From the NCBI GenBank assembly GCA_963668595.1, contig OY764876.1, forward strand, positions 124,001 through 188,000: 64,000 nucleotides of DNA. Reading direction: 5' to 3'. This document shows, piece by piece, positions 34,020 through 42,751 of this stretch. Source of the stretch: GWE2-42-39 sp963668595 (GTDB lineage: Bacteria; Bacteroidota; Bacteroidia; Bacteroidales; Prolixibacteraceae). The first letter of the stretch is position 1; each line of letters begins with the position of its first letter. A program made the position numbers and the translations under genes. Below the pieces are notes generated by a model that had not been told where the DNA came from, did not search any database, and saw only the letters and a list, made by a program, of their open reading frames with translations.

Positions 34020-35594
34020 ATGCGAATTAAGATGATTGTTAATTCGAAGTTTTTTGCTTTGGCTTTCTTGTTGCTCGTTTTTTTGTCGTGTTCGAAGGAG
34101 GATGAACCAACTGATAAACCAGAAACAGGCGACGAAACGTATTCGTATGTTGCCGAAGGCGAAAGCACCTTGAACGTTGTTTATTTCTTGCCAACCGATG
34201 TGCCCGACCGGAATGAGTCGCACCGGCGTATCAGCGAGATTTTGTTTCATGGGCAGGCTTTTGTCCGAAATTACATGAACCAGTATGGTTTTGGCGACAA
34301 AACTTATAAGCTGATGGTTGACAAGGAAAAAAAGCGGGTGAAAATTATTTATCTGAAAGCAAATAATCCGACAAGTTATTATCCGTATGAAGGGGGCGGG
34401 CAAAAAGTAATCAAAGAAGTTGAAGCTTATTTTGCCGCAAACGCTGGCGAACGGAAAAGTCCGCATACATTGATTATCACTCCGGTAACGGATCAGGATA
34501 AACCGGATGTGCCGTTTTACGGATTAGGAAAATATTGCTTCGCATTGGATTTCAATTTGATGGATGTGCAATATTTTGGCGAGAATACAAAGCGAGGCAA
34601 CGATGCAACCAAATACATTGGAGGCTTGATGCATGAGTTGGGACACGCACTGAATCTTCCGCACAACAAAGAGCGGTATTCTGATATTTCGAATCCGCAG
34701 CGGGGAACTGCCTTGATGGGAGCTGGAAATTATACCTACGGAAGCAAGCCTACTTTTCTTACCGAAGCTAGTTGTACTATTCTGAATAATTGCCAGATTA
34801 TTGGCAACTATACGGGATCTTTTTACGAGCAGGCAAGCTTTGATCTGAAAACGATTCAGGCAGCTTTTGAAAATGGAAATTTAAATGTCTCAGGTAGTTT
34901 TTCAAGCGATAAGACGGTAAATTACGTCTGCTTTTTTAACGATCCGGCCACTGATAATGCCGATTATGATGCTGTATCGTGGGCAACTCCGGTTAAAACC
35001 GGAAATACTTTTTCGGTTTCAATGCCGGTGAATGAATTGCATCAGAAGGCAAATACTCCTTATGTGTTGCGCCTGCTTTTTTGTCACGAAAATGGAGAGC
35101 TAACCTCCAAATCGTTTTCGTATAAATTGAATGATGGTATTCCGGAAATCGAATTTGGTGATAAAAATTATCTGCCTCGTGCCGAATGGAAACTGATAGA
35201 TTTCAGTTCTCAGGAAGAACAGGGTGAGGGGGCAACCGGACGAGCGGTTGATATTCTGGATGGCGATGGTTCTACTTACTGGCATTCTCGCTGGACAACG
35301 AATGCAGCTTCGCAACCGCATTTTCTGACGGTGGATATGACCAGAAATGTCGAAGTTTCCGGATTTTCTTTTTTACAAAGGAATGGATCGCGAACGATTA
35401 AAGACATTGAAATTTATAGTAGTACCGATAATCAGAAATGGGAAAAGCTGGGCGACTTCCAGTTGAAAAATATCAATACGGTACAGCACGTTTTCCTGAG
35501 CTCAAAAAGCTCATTCCGATATTTTAAAGTACTAATCAGGTCGGCTCACGATGGCGAAAAATATGCAGCCTTGGCCGAAGTGATGTGCTTTTAG
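34020..35594 (+). CDS. Zincin metallopeptidase lipoprotein with C-terminal F5/8 type C domain
   Basis: A 524-residue lipoprotein (Cys24 in VFLSC). The zinc site is HELGHALNLPH (205-215): ligands His205, His209, His215, catalytic Glu206, with a likely Met-turn at Met233 (GTALMGAG). The pattern is metzincin-like but has Asn where the classic motif has Gly. A middle beta-rich domain (about 255-370) precedes a discoidin/F5/8C domain (about 380-524: DILDGDGSTYWHSRW, SGFSFLQRNGS, FRYFKVLI). It should cleave proteins or glycoproteins at the cell surface. The discoidin domain resembles that of the lipoprotein encoded at 26789, so both may bind the same ligand. Confidence 0.82.
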   Translation: MRIKMIVNSKFFALAFLLLVFLSCSKEDEPTDKPETGDETYSYVAEGESTLNVVYFLPTDVPDRNESHRRISEILFHGQAFVRNYMNQYGFGDKTYKLMVDKEKKRVKIIYLKANNPTSYYPYEGGGQKVIKEVEAYFAANAGERKSPHTLIITPVTDQDKPDVPFYGLGKYCFALDFNLMDVQYFGENTKRGNDATKYIGGLMHELGHALNLPHNKERYSDISNPQRGTALMGAGNYTYGSKPTFLTEASCTILNNCQIIGNYTGSFYEQASFDLKTIQAAFENGNLNVSGSFSSDKTVNYVCFFNDPATDNADYDAVSWATPVKTGNTFSVSMPVNELHQKANTPYVLRLLFCHENGELTSKSFSYKLNDGIPEIEFGDKNYLPRAEWKLIDFSSQEEQGEGATGRAVDILDGDGSTYWHSRWTTNAASQPHFLTVDMTRNVEVSGFSFLQRNGSRTIKDIEIYSSTDNQKWEKLGDFQLKNINTVQHVFLSSKSSFRYFKVLIRSAHDGEKYAALAEVMCF

Positions 35595-35639
35595 TTATTG
35601 CATGAAATTTTGTTTTGATGATTTAAATAGTTGTTAAGT

Positions 35640-38105
35640 ATGAAGGCATTCAAATTATTCATCTTTTTGCTTTTCGTTGCAGGAATGTGTGTGCAATGCA
35701 CGATGAACAGGTCAGCAGAGATAAAATTTATCAATCCTGTTGATGCTACAATTTTTCCTCCTGATTTTGCAGCTCCGGCTTTTAAATGGGATGATGCAAA
35801 CACAACAAGTACTTGTTGGCAGTTGACTTTCTTCTGCGGAGGAACAGAGCTTGCACTCACACAACTTGCCGAAGCAAGAAGATGGATGCCTTCAGAAAAA
35901 TTGTGGGAAACCTTAAAATCGAAATCGGAATTTAAGCCGATTGAGTTGGTAATTAAAGGTATGGATGCTCCCGACTCGAAAACAAGTTTTTCAGAAACGA
36001 AAATTAGTTTTAGTTTTTCCCGCGATTCGGTTGCTGCACCTATTTTTTACCGCTCGGTACCACTGCCGTTTAAGTATGCTCGCGAACACCTGAACGAGGT
36101 GGTTTGGAAAATGGGATCGGTTGCTTCGGCAGAAAAGCCACAGGCGGTTTTGCAAAATATTCCGGTATGCGGAAATTGCCACTCGTTTTCGAATGATGGA
36201 CAAACCATTGCCATGGATGTGGATGCCCGTGACGAAAAAGGTGCTTACGCTTTGACTGATTTTTCGGAGCAAACAGAATTTTCTTCAGAAAAAATAATCA
36301 ACTGGGCCGATTATCAGAATGGAAAATTTACGTATGGTCTGCTGTCTGCTTTGTCGCCCGATGGCCGCTATGCCGTAAGTACACTGAAAGATTGCGAAAT
36401 ATTTGTTGACATGAAGGACTTTGAATATTCGCAGTTGTTTTTTCCTTTTAAAGGAATACTGGCCTATTACGATCGGCAAACCGGAAAGGCCGGAGAACTT
36501 TCCGGGGCAAACGATACAATGTTTGTCAATTCAAATCCGACATGGAGCCCCGATGGAAAATACATTTATTTTACCCGGGCAAAGGCTCGCCATTTCGATG
36601 AAAGTGGCATTCATAACGGATCGAAAGCTGTTGATATGGCCAAATACCAGAAATTTTTGGACGCATTCATTAATCGAACCGATCTGGTAAAATTTGATAT
36701 TTATCGTATTCCATTTAACGAAGGAAAAGGAGGAGAAGCTCAACCGCTGACAGGAGCTTCCGAAAACAATATGAGTAACTATTTTCCCAAAATATCTCCT
36801 GACGGGAAATGGGTTATTTTTACTCAGGCCGAGTCGTTCATGCTATTGCAAAAAGACAGCAAACTGTATATTATGCCAGCAGAGGGAGGAGAGGCTCGTA
36901 AATTGAATTGCAACTCGAATAACATGAATTCGTGGCATTCGTGGTCGCCAAATAGTAAATGGCTGGTTTTTGCTTCCAAAGCAAATGGCCCGTTAACGCA
37001 ACTGTATTTGACCCATATTGATGAAAATGGAAATGACTCGCCACCAGTGCTGCTCGAAAATTTCATGACACCCAATCACGTGGCAAATATTCCTGAATTT
37101 GTGAATGTCAATCCGAATAAAAAATATACTATCTCTCCGAAATTTCTGGATAGCAATGAGTTTGCACTTCGTTCGGGGCAGATAAAAAATAATGAGGGCG
37201 CTTTGTCCGGCGCTTTGCTCGATCTGAATAAGGCAATTGAATTGGATTCGCGTAATGCCAAAGCATATAATGTGAGAGGCGATGTGTATATGAAACTGGG
37301 CAAATCAGACAAAGCTTTTTCTGATTTCACCAAAGCCATATCGTTGCAACCCGAGAAAGTGGATTTTTGGATCGCTCGCGGAACTGCTTATTCCGATTTG
37401 CGCCAACACGAAAAGGCATTGTCTGATCTCAAACATGCCGTGGCGCTGGATCCAAAATCATTTCTGGCAAATAATAATTTGGGTTTTGCCTACAGCAGAA
37501 CCGACAATTTGAGTGCTGCAATGGATTATTATAAAACGGCTCTTGACCTGAATCCAAAATCGTACCTGACGCTGGTTAATATTGGGGTTGTAAAAGCACG
37601 TGAAAAAAAAATGTCCGAAGCTTTTTCTTATTTCGATCAGGCTATCGACGAAGATCCATCGGGGGCAATGGCGTATGCTGCGAGAGCCAATGCGAAAAAA
37701 CAACAAGGCGATATTCAGGGTGCTATTGCTGATTACGCACAGGCAATCAATTCTGAAAAATCAGTTGCTTCATATTTCTACGATTTAGCCCTGTTGAAAT
37801 ATCAGGGCAATGATGTGGCCGGAGCTTTGGCTGTGCTTGAAAATATGAAGGGAAAAGGCAAAAGTGATTTATATGCTTACGAATTAATGGCTCGTTTTAA
37901 AATTGAACAAGACCGATTGGAAGAAGCATTGAAAGATGTAGAATTTATTCTTCAAAAGAAATCAGACTCAGGCATGGCAATTTATTTACGTGGGGTGGTG
38001 TATTATAAACGAGGCGACCATACAAAGGCCTGCAACGATTTCAAACAGGCACAGAAACTCGGATGCAAAGACGCAGAGAATGCATTGAAAAAGTACTGTA
38101 ACTGA
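35640..38105 (+). CDS. Lipoprotein with CxxCH haem motif, PD40 beta-propeller and TPR repeats
   Basis: An 821-residue lipoprotein (Cys20 in MCVQC). At 177-181 it has CGNCH, a c-type haem attachment motif, in a small N-terminal segment. About 230-500 forms a TolB/PD40-type beta-propeller (four repeats with SPDGRY, SPDGKY, SPDGKW, SPNSKW). About 515-821 holds seven to eight TPR repeats (KAYNVRGDVYMKLGKSDKAF, FLANNNLGFAYSRTDN and so on). Haem attachment would need export and a cytochrome c maturation system. The function is unknown: electron transfer, redox sensing or scaffolding are all possible. The frame opens at a TTG (35631); the ATG at 35640 starts the lipoprotein signal. Confidence 0.78.
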   Translation: MKAFKLFIFLLFVAGMCVQCTMNRSAEIKFINPVDATIFPPDFAAPAFKWDDANTTSTCWQLTFFCGGTELALTQLAEARRWMPSEKLWETLKSKSEFKPIELVIKGMDAPDSKTSFSETKISFSFSRDSVAAPIFYRSVPLPFKYAREHLNEVVWKMGSVASAEKPQAVLQNIPVCGNCHSFSNDGQTIAMDVDARDEKGAYALTDFSEQTEFSSEKIINWADYQNGKFTYGLLSALSPDGRYAVSTLKDCEIFVDMKDFEYSQLFFPFKGILAYYDRQTGKAGELSGANDTMFVNSNPTWSPDGKYIYFTRAKARHFDESGIHNGSKAVDMAKYQKFLDAFINRTDLVKFDIYRIPFNEGKGGEAQPLTGASENNMSNYFPKISPDGKWVIFTQAESFMLLQKDSKLYIMPAEGGEARKLNCNSNNMNSWHSWSPNSKWLVFASKANGPLTQLYLTHIDENGNDSPPVLLENFMTPNHVANIPEFVNVNPNKKYTISPKFLDSNEFALRSGQIKNNEGALSGALLDLNKAIELDSRNAKAYNVRGDVYMKLGKSDKAFSDFTKAISLQPEKVDFWIARGTAYSDLRQHEKALSDLKHAVALDPKSFLANNNLGFAYSRTDNLSAAMDYYKTALDLNPKSYLTLVNIGVVKAREKKMSEAFSYFDQAIDEDPSGAMAYAARANAKKQQGDIQGAIADYAQAINSEKSVASYFYDLALLKYQGNDVAGALAVLENMKGKGKSDLYAYELMARFKIEQDRLEEALKDVEFILQKKSDSGMAIYLRGVVYYKRGDHTKACNDFKQAQKLGCKDAENALKKYCN

Positions 38106-38198
38106 GTGAAAATATTATTATTCGTGTTATGTTTGTGTTGGAATTGTTATTCGAACTGACAATATTTGCATCGAATATAGGGGAAAGCGATATTCTTT

Positions 38199-38214
38199 CG
38201 TCATAATAATGACG
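38199..38214. promoter_or_regulatory. Palindrome overlapping the start codon of the orphan fecR
   Basis: CGTCAT (38199-38204), four-base AATA, ATGACG (38209-38214). The right arm contains the fecR ATG. As RNA it could form a small hairpin hiding the start codon; as DNA it could be an operator. Upstream, TTGG at 38138, a 19-base spacer and AATATTTG at 38161-38168 make a weak promoter match. Confidence 0.3.
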
Positions 38215-39291
38215 ATGCAATTTTTGGAAAACATTTTTTCAATCGTGATAGAAAGTGATCAACATATAGAGCAGCTAATTTCTCGGTCTGTTTTCGGAAA
38301 ACTAAGCAGCGAAGAGCAGGCACAACTCAATCAATGGGTAAGCAAATCGGCTGAAAATGCAGCGGAATTAGAGTCGTATAAAGCTTTATGGACAAAATCG
38401 AAAAGCATGGTTTTGTCTGATGCAATTGATGTAGAGGATGCGTTGCTGAAAACGAAAAAGCAAATTCAACTGCCTAAAAAAGGAGTAAGACGTTGGCTTA
38501 TTTTAGCCCGACAAGCTGCCGCAGTTCTATTATTGTCAGTTGGATTGACAGTTCTTTACAATTATTTTGTGGCAGCTCCTGCATCCCAAAGTGTTTATCA
38601 GGATGTTACCACTTCATACGGAACTCAAACCAGTTTTGTACTTGCCGACGGCACAAAAGTGCGGTTGAACTCAGGTAGTCATTTGCATTTTCCTTCTTCT
38701 TTTGAAAACATGAATGAACGGAAAATCGAGTTAGAAGGAGAAGCTTTTTTTGAAGTAAGTAAGAATAAAGAAAAACCATTTGTTGTAACTGCAAAGGAGT
38801 TAAGTGTCCGGGTTCTTGGAACTTCGTTTAATGTTTCGGCATACAATGATTCTCCGGAGCTGACTGTTGCTCTGGTTGAAGGAAAAGTTAGTCTGTCAAA
38901 ATCCGGATCGTCGGATGACAAGGAACTTGTGGCATTGAGGCCGAATGAAGTCGCTACTTTTTCGCGGGATAAAAATGAAATTCAGGTCACAAAAGAAAAG
39001 TTCATGGGTAATTACACAGCATGGCAAGAAGGACGAATTGTATTTTTTGGCGACCCGATTGAAAAAGTGGTGCATCGACTTGAAAAGTGGTATAACGTTG
39101 AGATTGAGATAGAAGATAGTCAGCTGTATAAATCAAAAATAACGGGAACATTTGTTGATGAATCGCTTGAACAAGTACTTAGTTCACTGAGTATTTCTTC
39201 ACCAATTGAATACTCGATCATTCCGGCGAAAATGAATGATGATGGTTCGTACTCCAAGCGAAAAGTACAACTGAGGGAACGTAGAATTTAA
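38209..39291 (+). CDS. FecR-family anti-sigma factor without adjacent sigma gene
   Basis: A 360-residue single-pass protein: cytoplasmic sigma-binding part (about 1-92, ISRSVFGKLSSEEQAQLNQW), one membrane helix (about 96-120, LARQAAAVLLLSVGLTVLYN) and a periplasmic FecR domain (about 128-235, SFVLADGTKVRLNSGSHL, GEAFFEVSKNKEKPFVV, LGTSFNVSAYND). The C-terminal receptor-contact domain is at about 265-345 (EKVVHRLEKWYNVEIEI). The preceding gene is not a sigma factor. The STN-type susC that it should serve follows after 118 bases. The only sigma gene in the window without a fecR is at 25701, about 12 kb upstream and co-directional, which makes that the best candidate partner. Confidence 0.9.
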   Translation: MTMQFLENIFSIVIESDQHIEQLISRSVFGKLSSEEQAQLNQWVSKSAENAAELESYKALWTKSKSMVLSDAIDVEDALLKTKKQIQLPKKGVRRWLILARQAAAVLLLSVGLTVLYNYFVAAPASQSVYQDVTTSYGTQTSFVLADGTKVRLNSGSHLHFPSSFENMNERKIELEGEAFFEVSKNKEKPFVVTAKELSVRVLGTSFNVSAYNDSPELTVALVEGKVSLSKSGSSDDKELVALRPNEVATFSRDKNEIQVTKEKFMGNYTAWQEGRIVFFGDPIEKVVHRLEKWYNVEIEIEDSQLYKSKITGTFVDESLEQVLSSLSISSPIEYSIIPAKMNDDGSYSKRKVQLRERRI

Positions 39292-39347
39292 TACCAGGGG
39301 TTTGGTTACTGCGTACTACCGCAGATATTATCGGAGAAGCATTATTT

Positions 39348-39413
39348 ATGGGGACAAACAGATTTAAAGCTTATCCTCGTGTGAAAAATTTTCATGGAGG
39401 TTCTATACGATGA
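39348..39413 (+). CDS. Tiny leader ORF overlapping the start of STN-SusC
   Basis: A 21-codon frame from ATG at 39348 (begins MGTNRFKAYPRV, ends GGSIR) whose TGA overlaps the susC ATG in an ATGA junction. The other two STN-type SusC proteins in the window have a basic N-terminal extension of about 20 residues before the signal segment, and this peptide resembles such an extension in the wrong frame. It may be a coupled leader peptide, or the extension separated by a one-base frameshift. A GGAGG at 39396-39400 inside it could serve susC. Confidence 0.35.
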   Translation: MGTNRFKAYPRVKNFHGGSIR

Positions 39414-42400
39414 GAATTGCAGTTTTCATTTTTAGTCTGACTGCTTTTCTATCCCTATCATTTAACTCGTTTTCCCAAAATCCGAAGATTTCATTAAATG
39501 CCCGCAATTTGTCGATAAAAGATGCTTTGCGTGAAATTGAAAATAGTAGCCCCTATTATTTCTTGTATAATAACGACCTGCTTGATGTTGAACAGAAAAT
39601 AAACATTGCAGTAACAGACGAGAGTATCGAAAATGTAATCAATGCTCTGTTTGTTGGGCAGGAAATAAGTTTTACGGTTAAAAATCGCCAGATCATTATT
39701 TTTCCCAAAGATTTTGAAAAAGAAAAATCAATTGACAAAACGATTTCAGGGAAGGTTGAAGATGAAGGGGGATTTCCTCTCGTTGGGGTTGCCGTAGTTA
39801 TTCGGGGAACTACCCAGGGAACAATTACCGATGAAAATGGTAATTTTTCAATTGTGACCAAGGCCAGAAATATTATTCTCGATTTTTCATATATCGGAAT
39901 GATGCCTCAATCAGTTGCATACAGTGGTGGTGTGATGCGGGTTGTCCTTCGTGAATCGAAAGAAGAGATTGATGAGGTAATTATTGTCGCTTACGGCATA
40001 CAGTCAAAATCTTCGCTAACCGGATCAATACAGTCAGTGAATGATGAAAAGTTGAATCGCACTACTCGCCCCAATATTGCCACAATGATGCAGAGTCTGA
40101 TTCCTGGCTTGATGGTTTCAAGCTCTTCTGGAGCTCCGGGGGTGAAACCTCAGTTGCGAATCAGGGGGGACGGTTCGCTGAATTACACCAATGAACCTCT
40201 TTGGGTTGTTGATGGCGTTATTTACGGCAATAGTTCTCCCGACATCAATACAAATGATATTGAGTCGGTCTCGGTTTTAAAAGATGCTGCCGCGGCAGCA
40301 TTGTTCGGTTCCCGTGCGTCAAATGGGGTCATTCTTATTAAAACAAAAGAGGGATTGAAAAATTCTTCGTCGTTTAAATTTAGTTCAAACACCGGTATTA
40401 CCCGACTTAGTCAAGGACCATTCTCATTAATGAATGGGCAGGAACTTTATGATTATGTTGCACCAATGGTGGGGAATTCTTTTGATGCACTGTACAAAAA
40501 ATATTGGGATGAGGCAACTGCGTGGTGGGGAACCAATCAGTCGTGGTGGGTTGAACGTAATATGGGAACTACCGATAAGGAAACTTATCTTCGGAAAAGT
40601 TTGCCTGCTGCCGACTCAGATCAGGTAAAGCATGGAACCGACTGGCAAAAACTTGCATTTAAAAATGGATACATCCACGATTATAATCTTTCATTTCAGG
40701 GAGGAATTGAGAAAACTACTGTTTTTGCGAGTCTGGGATATTTTAATGAAGATGGAGCTGTGGTCGGGAAAAATTGGGAAAAATTTTCAGCCCGGTTGAA
40801 CTTGGATTATAATGCTACTGATCGGATTAAATTATCGGTGAAGCTGGGCGGTATTTTTCAGGATAATTTTGATAATGAAAACGGAATGCTTTATGGTTCT
40901 TATATTCTGCTTCCCTGGGATAATCCGTATTTCGATGATGGATCGGTGAAAGTAGGCAGAACCGAAGTGGATGGGCTTACCTGGTATGGTCGCGATCAAT
41001 GGAATCCCTTGTATAGTCGCCAATTCAATTATAATAAAAGCAGAAATCAGCAATATGCATCCGATTTGGGCGTCGAGTTTAAACTGACGAACTGGTTGGT
41101 TTTTACAACTACTAACCATTTTATGACCACAACCACGCGGGCTGAAAGTATTGTTGATGCCCGGTCTCCCGGAGGACAGGCTGATAATGGATTGATTACG
41201 AATACATATACATACGGGAGTAATGTTTCAACGAGTAATCTGCTGCGTTTTAGTTATAAGTCGAATCGTCATTATGTTTTTGGCATTGCCGGACAGGAAT
41301 ATTTGAAATCGTATTACGATGATCTCAGTGCAGAGGGGAAAGGAATTTATCCAACACTGGAGATTATTGGCGCTACGTCGAAGCCTAAAGATGTAGATGG
41401 AACCAAAACGGAATCGGCATTTTTCTCTTTACTTTCCAACGTCCAGTACATTTATAACGATAAATATACTGCACAGTTATCGTTTCGCCGCGACGGGTCT
41501 TCTCGCTTTGGCGAAAACCAGCGTTACGGGAATTTTTATTCGCTTGGTGCCATGTGGGCTATTTCGAAAGAGCGATTTATGAAATCGGTCGATTTTGTTG
41601 ATAACCTGAAACTGAGAGCTAGTTATGGCTTGGTTGGAAATGCAAATATTTCCGATTTTGTTGCTCTTGGTTTGTACAATATGACGGTTCAATATGATGG
41701 GGAGCCTGGCGGATTTCCTCGTCGTTTGTCGAATCCTGATCTTACCTGGGAATCAAATGTCAACTCAAATATTGCCATTGACGCAGGCTTGTTTTCCAGA
41801 CTGAAACTGACTGTCGATTTTTATAATAAGAAAACTAAAAACTTACTGCAGGATGTGCCCATGCCAATGGTTACCGGTTATTACTGGATGACCGCAAATA
41901 TTGGTTCAATTCAGAACACAGGAGTTGAGTTGCTGGTTAATGCCGATATATTAAAATCGCACGATTTTAACTGGAAAATAGATTTCAATCTCAGTTTTAA
42001 TAAAAATAAAGTGTTGAAATTGAGTAGAAATCAGGATATTATTTCAGGAAATAAGATTATTCGTGAAGGATGGGATATGAATACATGGTTTCTTCGCAAA
42101 TGGTCGGGGGTTGATCCTGCAAATGGTGATCCTTTGTGGGAACAGCTTGTTACAGAGAATAGCGGGGTGCAGTCGGCTCATAAAACAAACTCATATAATT
42201 CAGCAACATTGCAGTCGGTAGGTTCTTCATCTCCTTCTTTTTTTGGTGGTTTTTCCCATACAGTTAGCTATCGGGGATTTAGCTTGATTTCGAATTTTAA
42301 TTTTGTTTCAGGAAATAAAATTTATAATAGTTCGCGCGAATTATTTGATAATGACGGTGCTTATCCAAAATATAATGCAATGCGTTTGCAAAAAGGATGG

Positions 42401-42724
42401 AGTCGATGGGAGAACGCAGGAGATGTAGCAACTCACCCGAAACCCGTTTTGCTGGGGAATAAATTGTCGAATAAGCCGTCTTCCCGTTATCTCGAAGATG
42501 GTAGTTTTATTCGTTTAAGATATGTAAGTCTGAATTATTCTGTTCCACCACGATTTGCCCGGCGTTTGGGGCTTCATGGTGCAGTAGTAAAAGTAAGCGG
42601 AGAAAACCTCTGGACTTTAACCAGATTCTCGGGAATGGATCCGGAAGCGGGAGTGAATGGAGATGCCGGAACCATATATCCGGTAACCCGAAAGTATATT
42701 CTCGGTTTAGATATTAATTTTTAG
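39410..42724 (+). CDS. SusC/RagA-like TonB-dependent receptor with STN domain
   Basis: An 1104-residue importer: signal peptide (about 1-23), STN domain (about 26-103, ISLNARNLSIKDALREIE), carboxypeptidase-regulatory-like domain (about 112-190, ISGKVEDEGGFPLVGVAV), plug (about 195-310, DEVIIVAYGIQSKSSLTGS, LWVVDGVIYG) and barrel ending ILGLDINF. The STN domain matches it to the FecR encoded just upstream. It is a paralogue of the STN-less SusC at 27782, with long shared blocks in the plug and the C-terminal barrel. Unlike the other STN-SusC proteins here it lacks the basic N-terminal extension, which may be the overlapping tiny ORF. A GGAGG Shine-Dalgarno lies 9 bases upstream. Confidence 0.94.
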   Translation: MRIAVFIFSLTAFLSLSFNSFSQNPKISLNARNLSIKDALREIENSSPYYFLYNNDLLDVEQKINIAVTDESIENVINALFVGQEISFTVKNRQIIIFPKDFEKEKSIDKTISGKVEDEGGFPLVGVAVVIRGTTQGTITDENGNFSIVTKARNIILDFSYIGMMPQSVAYSGGVMRVVLRESKEEIDEVIIVAYGIQSKSSLTGSIQSVNDEKLNRTTRPNIATMMQSLIPGLMVSSSSGAPGVKPQLRIRGDGSLNYTNEPLWVVDGVIYGNSSPDINTNDIESVSVLKDAAAAALFGSRASNGVILIKTKEGLKNSSSFKFSSNTGITRLSQGPFSLMNGQELYDYVAPMVGNSFDALYKKYWDEATAWWGTNQSWWVERNMGTTDKETYLRKSLPAADSDQVKHGTDWQKLAFKNGYIHDYNLSFQGGIEKTTVFASLGYFNEDGAVVGKNWEKFSARLNLDYNATDRIKLSVKLGGIFQDNFDNENGMLYGSYILLPWDNPYFDDGSVKVGRTEVDGLTWYGRDQWNPLYSRQFNYNKSRNQQYASDLGVEFKLTNWLVFTTTNHFMTTTTRAESIVDARSPGGQADNGLITNTYTYGSNVSTSNLLRFSYKSNRHYVFGIAGQEYLKSYYDDLSAEGKGIYPTLEIIGATSKPKDVDGTKTESAFFSLLSNVQYIYNDKYTAQLSFRRDGSSRFGENQRYGNFYSLGAMWAISKERFMKSVDFVDNLKLRASYGLVGNANISDFVALGLYNMTVQYDGEPGGFPRRLSNPDLTWESNVNSNIAIDAGLFSRLKLTVDFYNKKTKNLLQDVPMPMVTGYYWMTANIGSIQNTGVELLVNADILKSHDFNWKIDFNLSFNKNKVLKLSRNQDIISGNKIIREGWDMNTWFLRKWSGVDPANGDPLWEQLVTENSGVQSAHKTNSYNSATLQSVGSSSPSFFGGFSHTVSYRGFSLISNFNFVSGNKIYNSSRELFDNDGAYPKYNAMRLQKGWSRWENAGDVATHPKPVLLGNKLSNKPSSRYLEDGSFIRLRYVSLNYSVPPRFARRLGLHGAVVKVSGENLWTLTRFSGMDPEAGVNGDAGTIYPVTRKYILGLDINF

Positions 42725-42751
42725 CATGAGTTTTAATCTAAGCAAAGTGGT

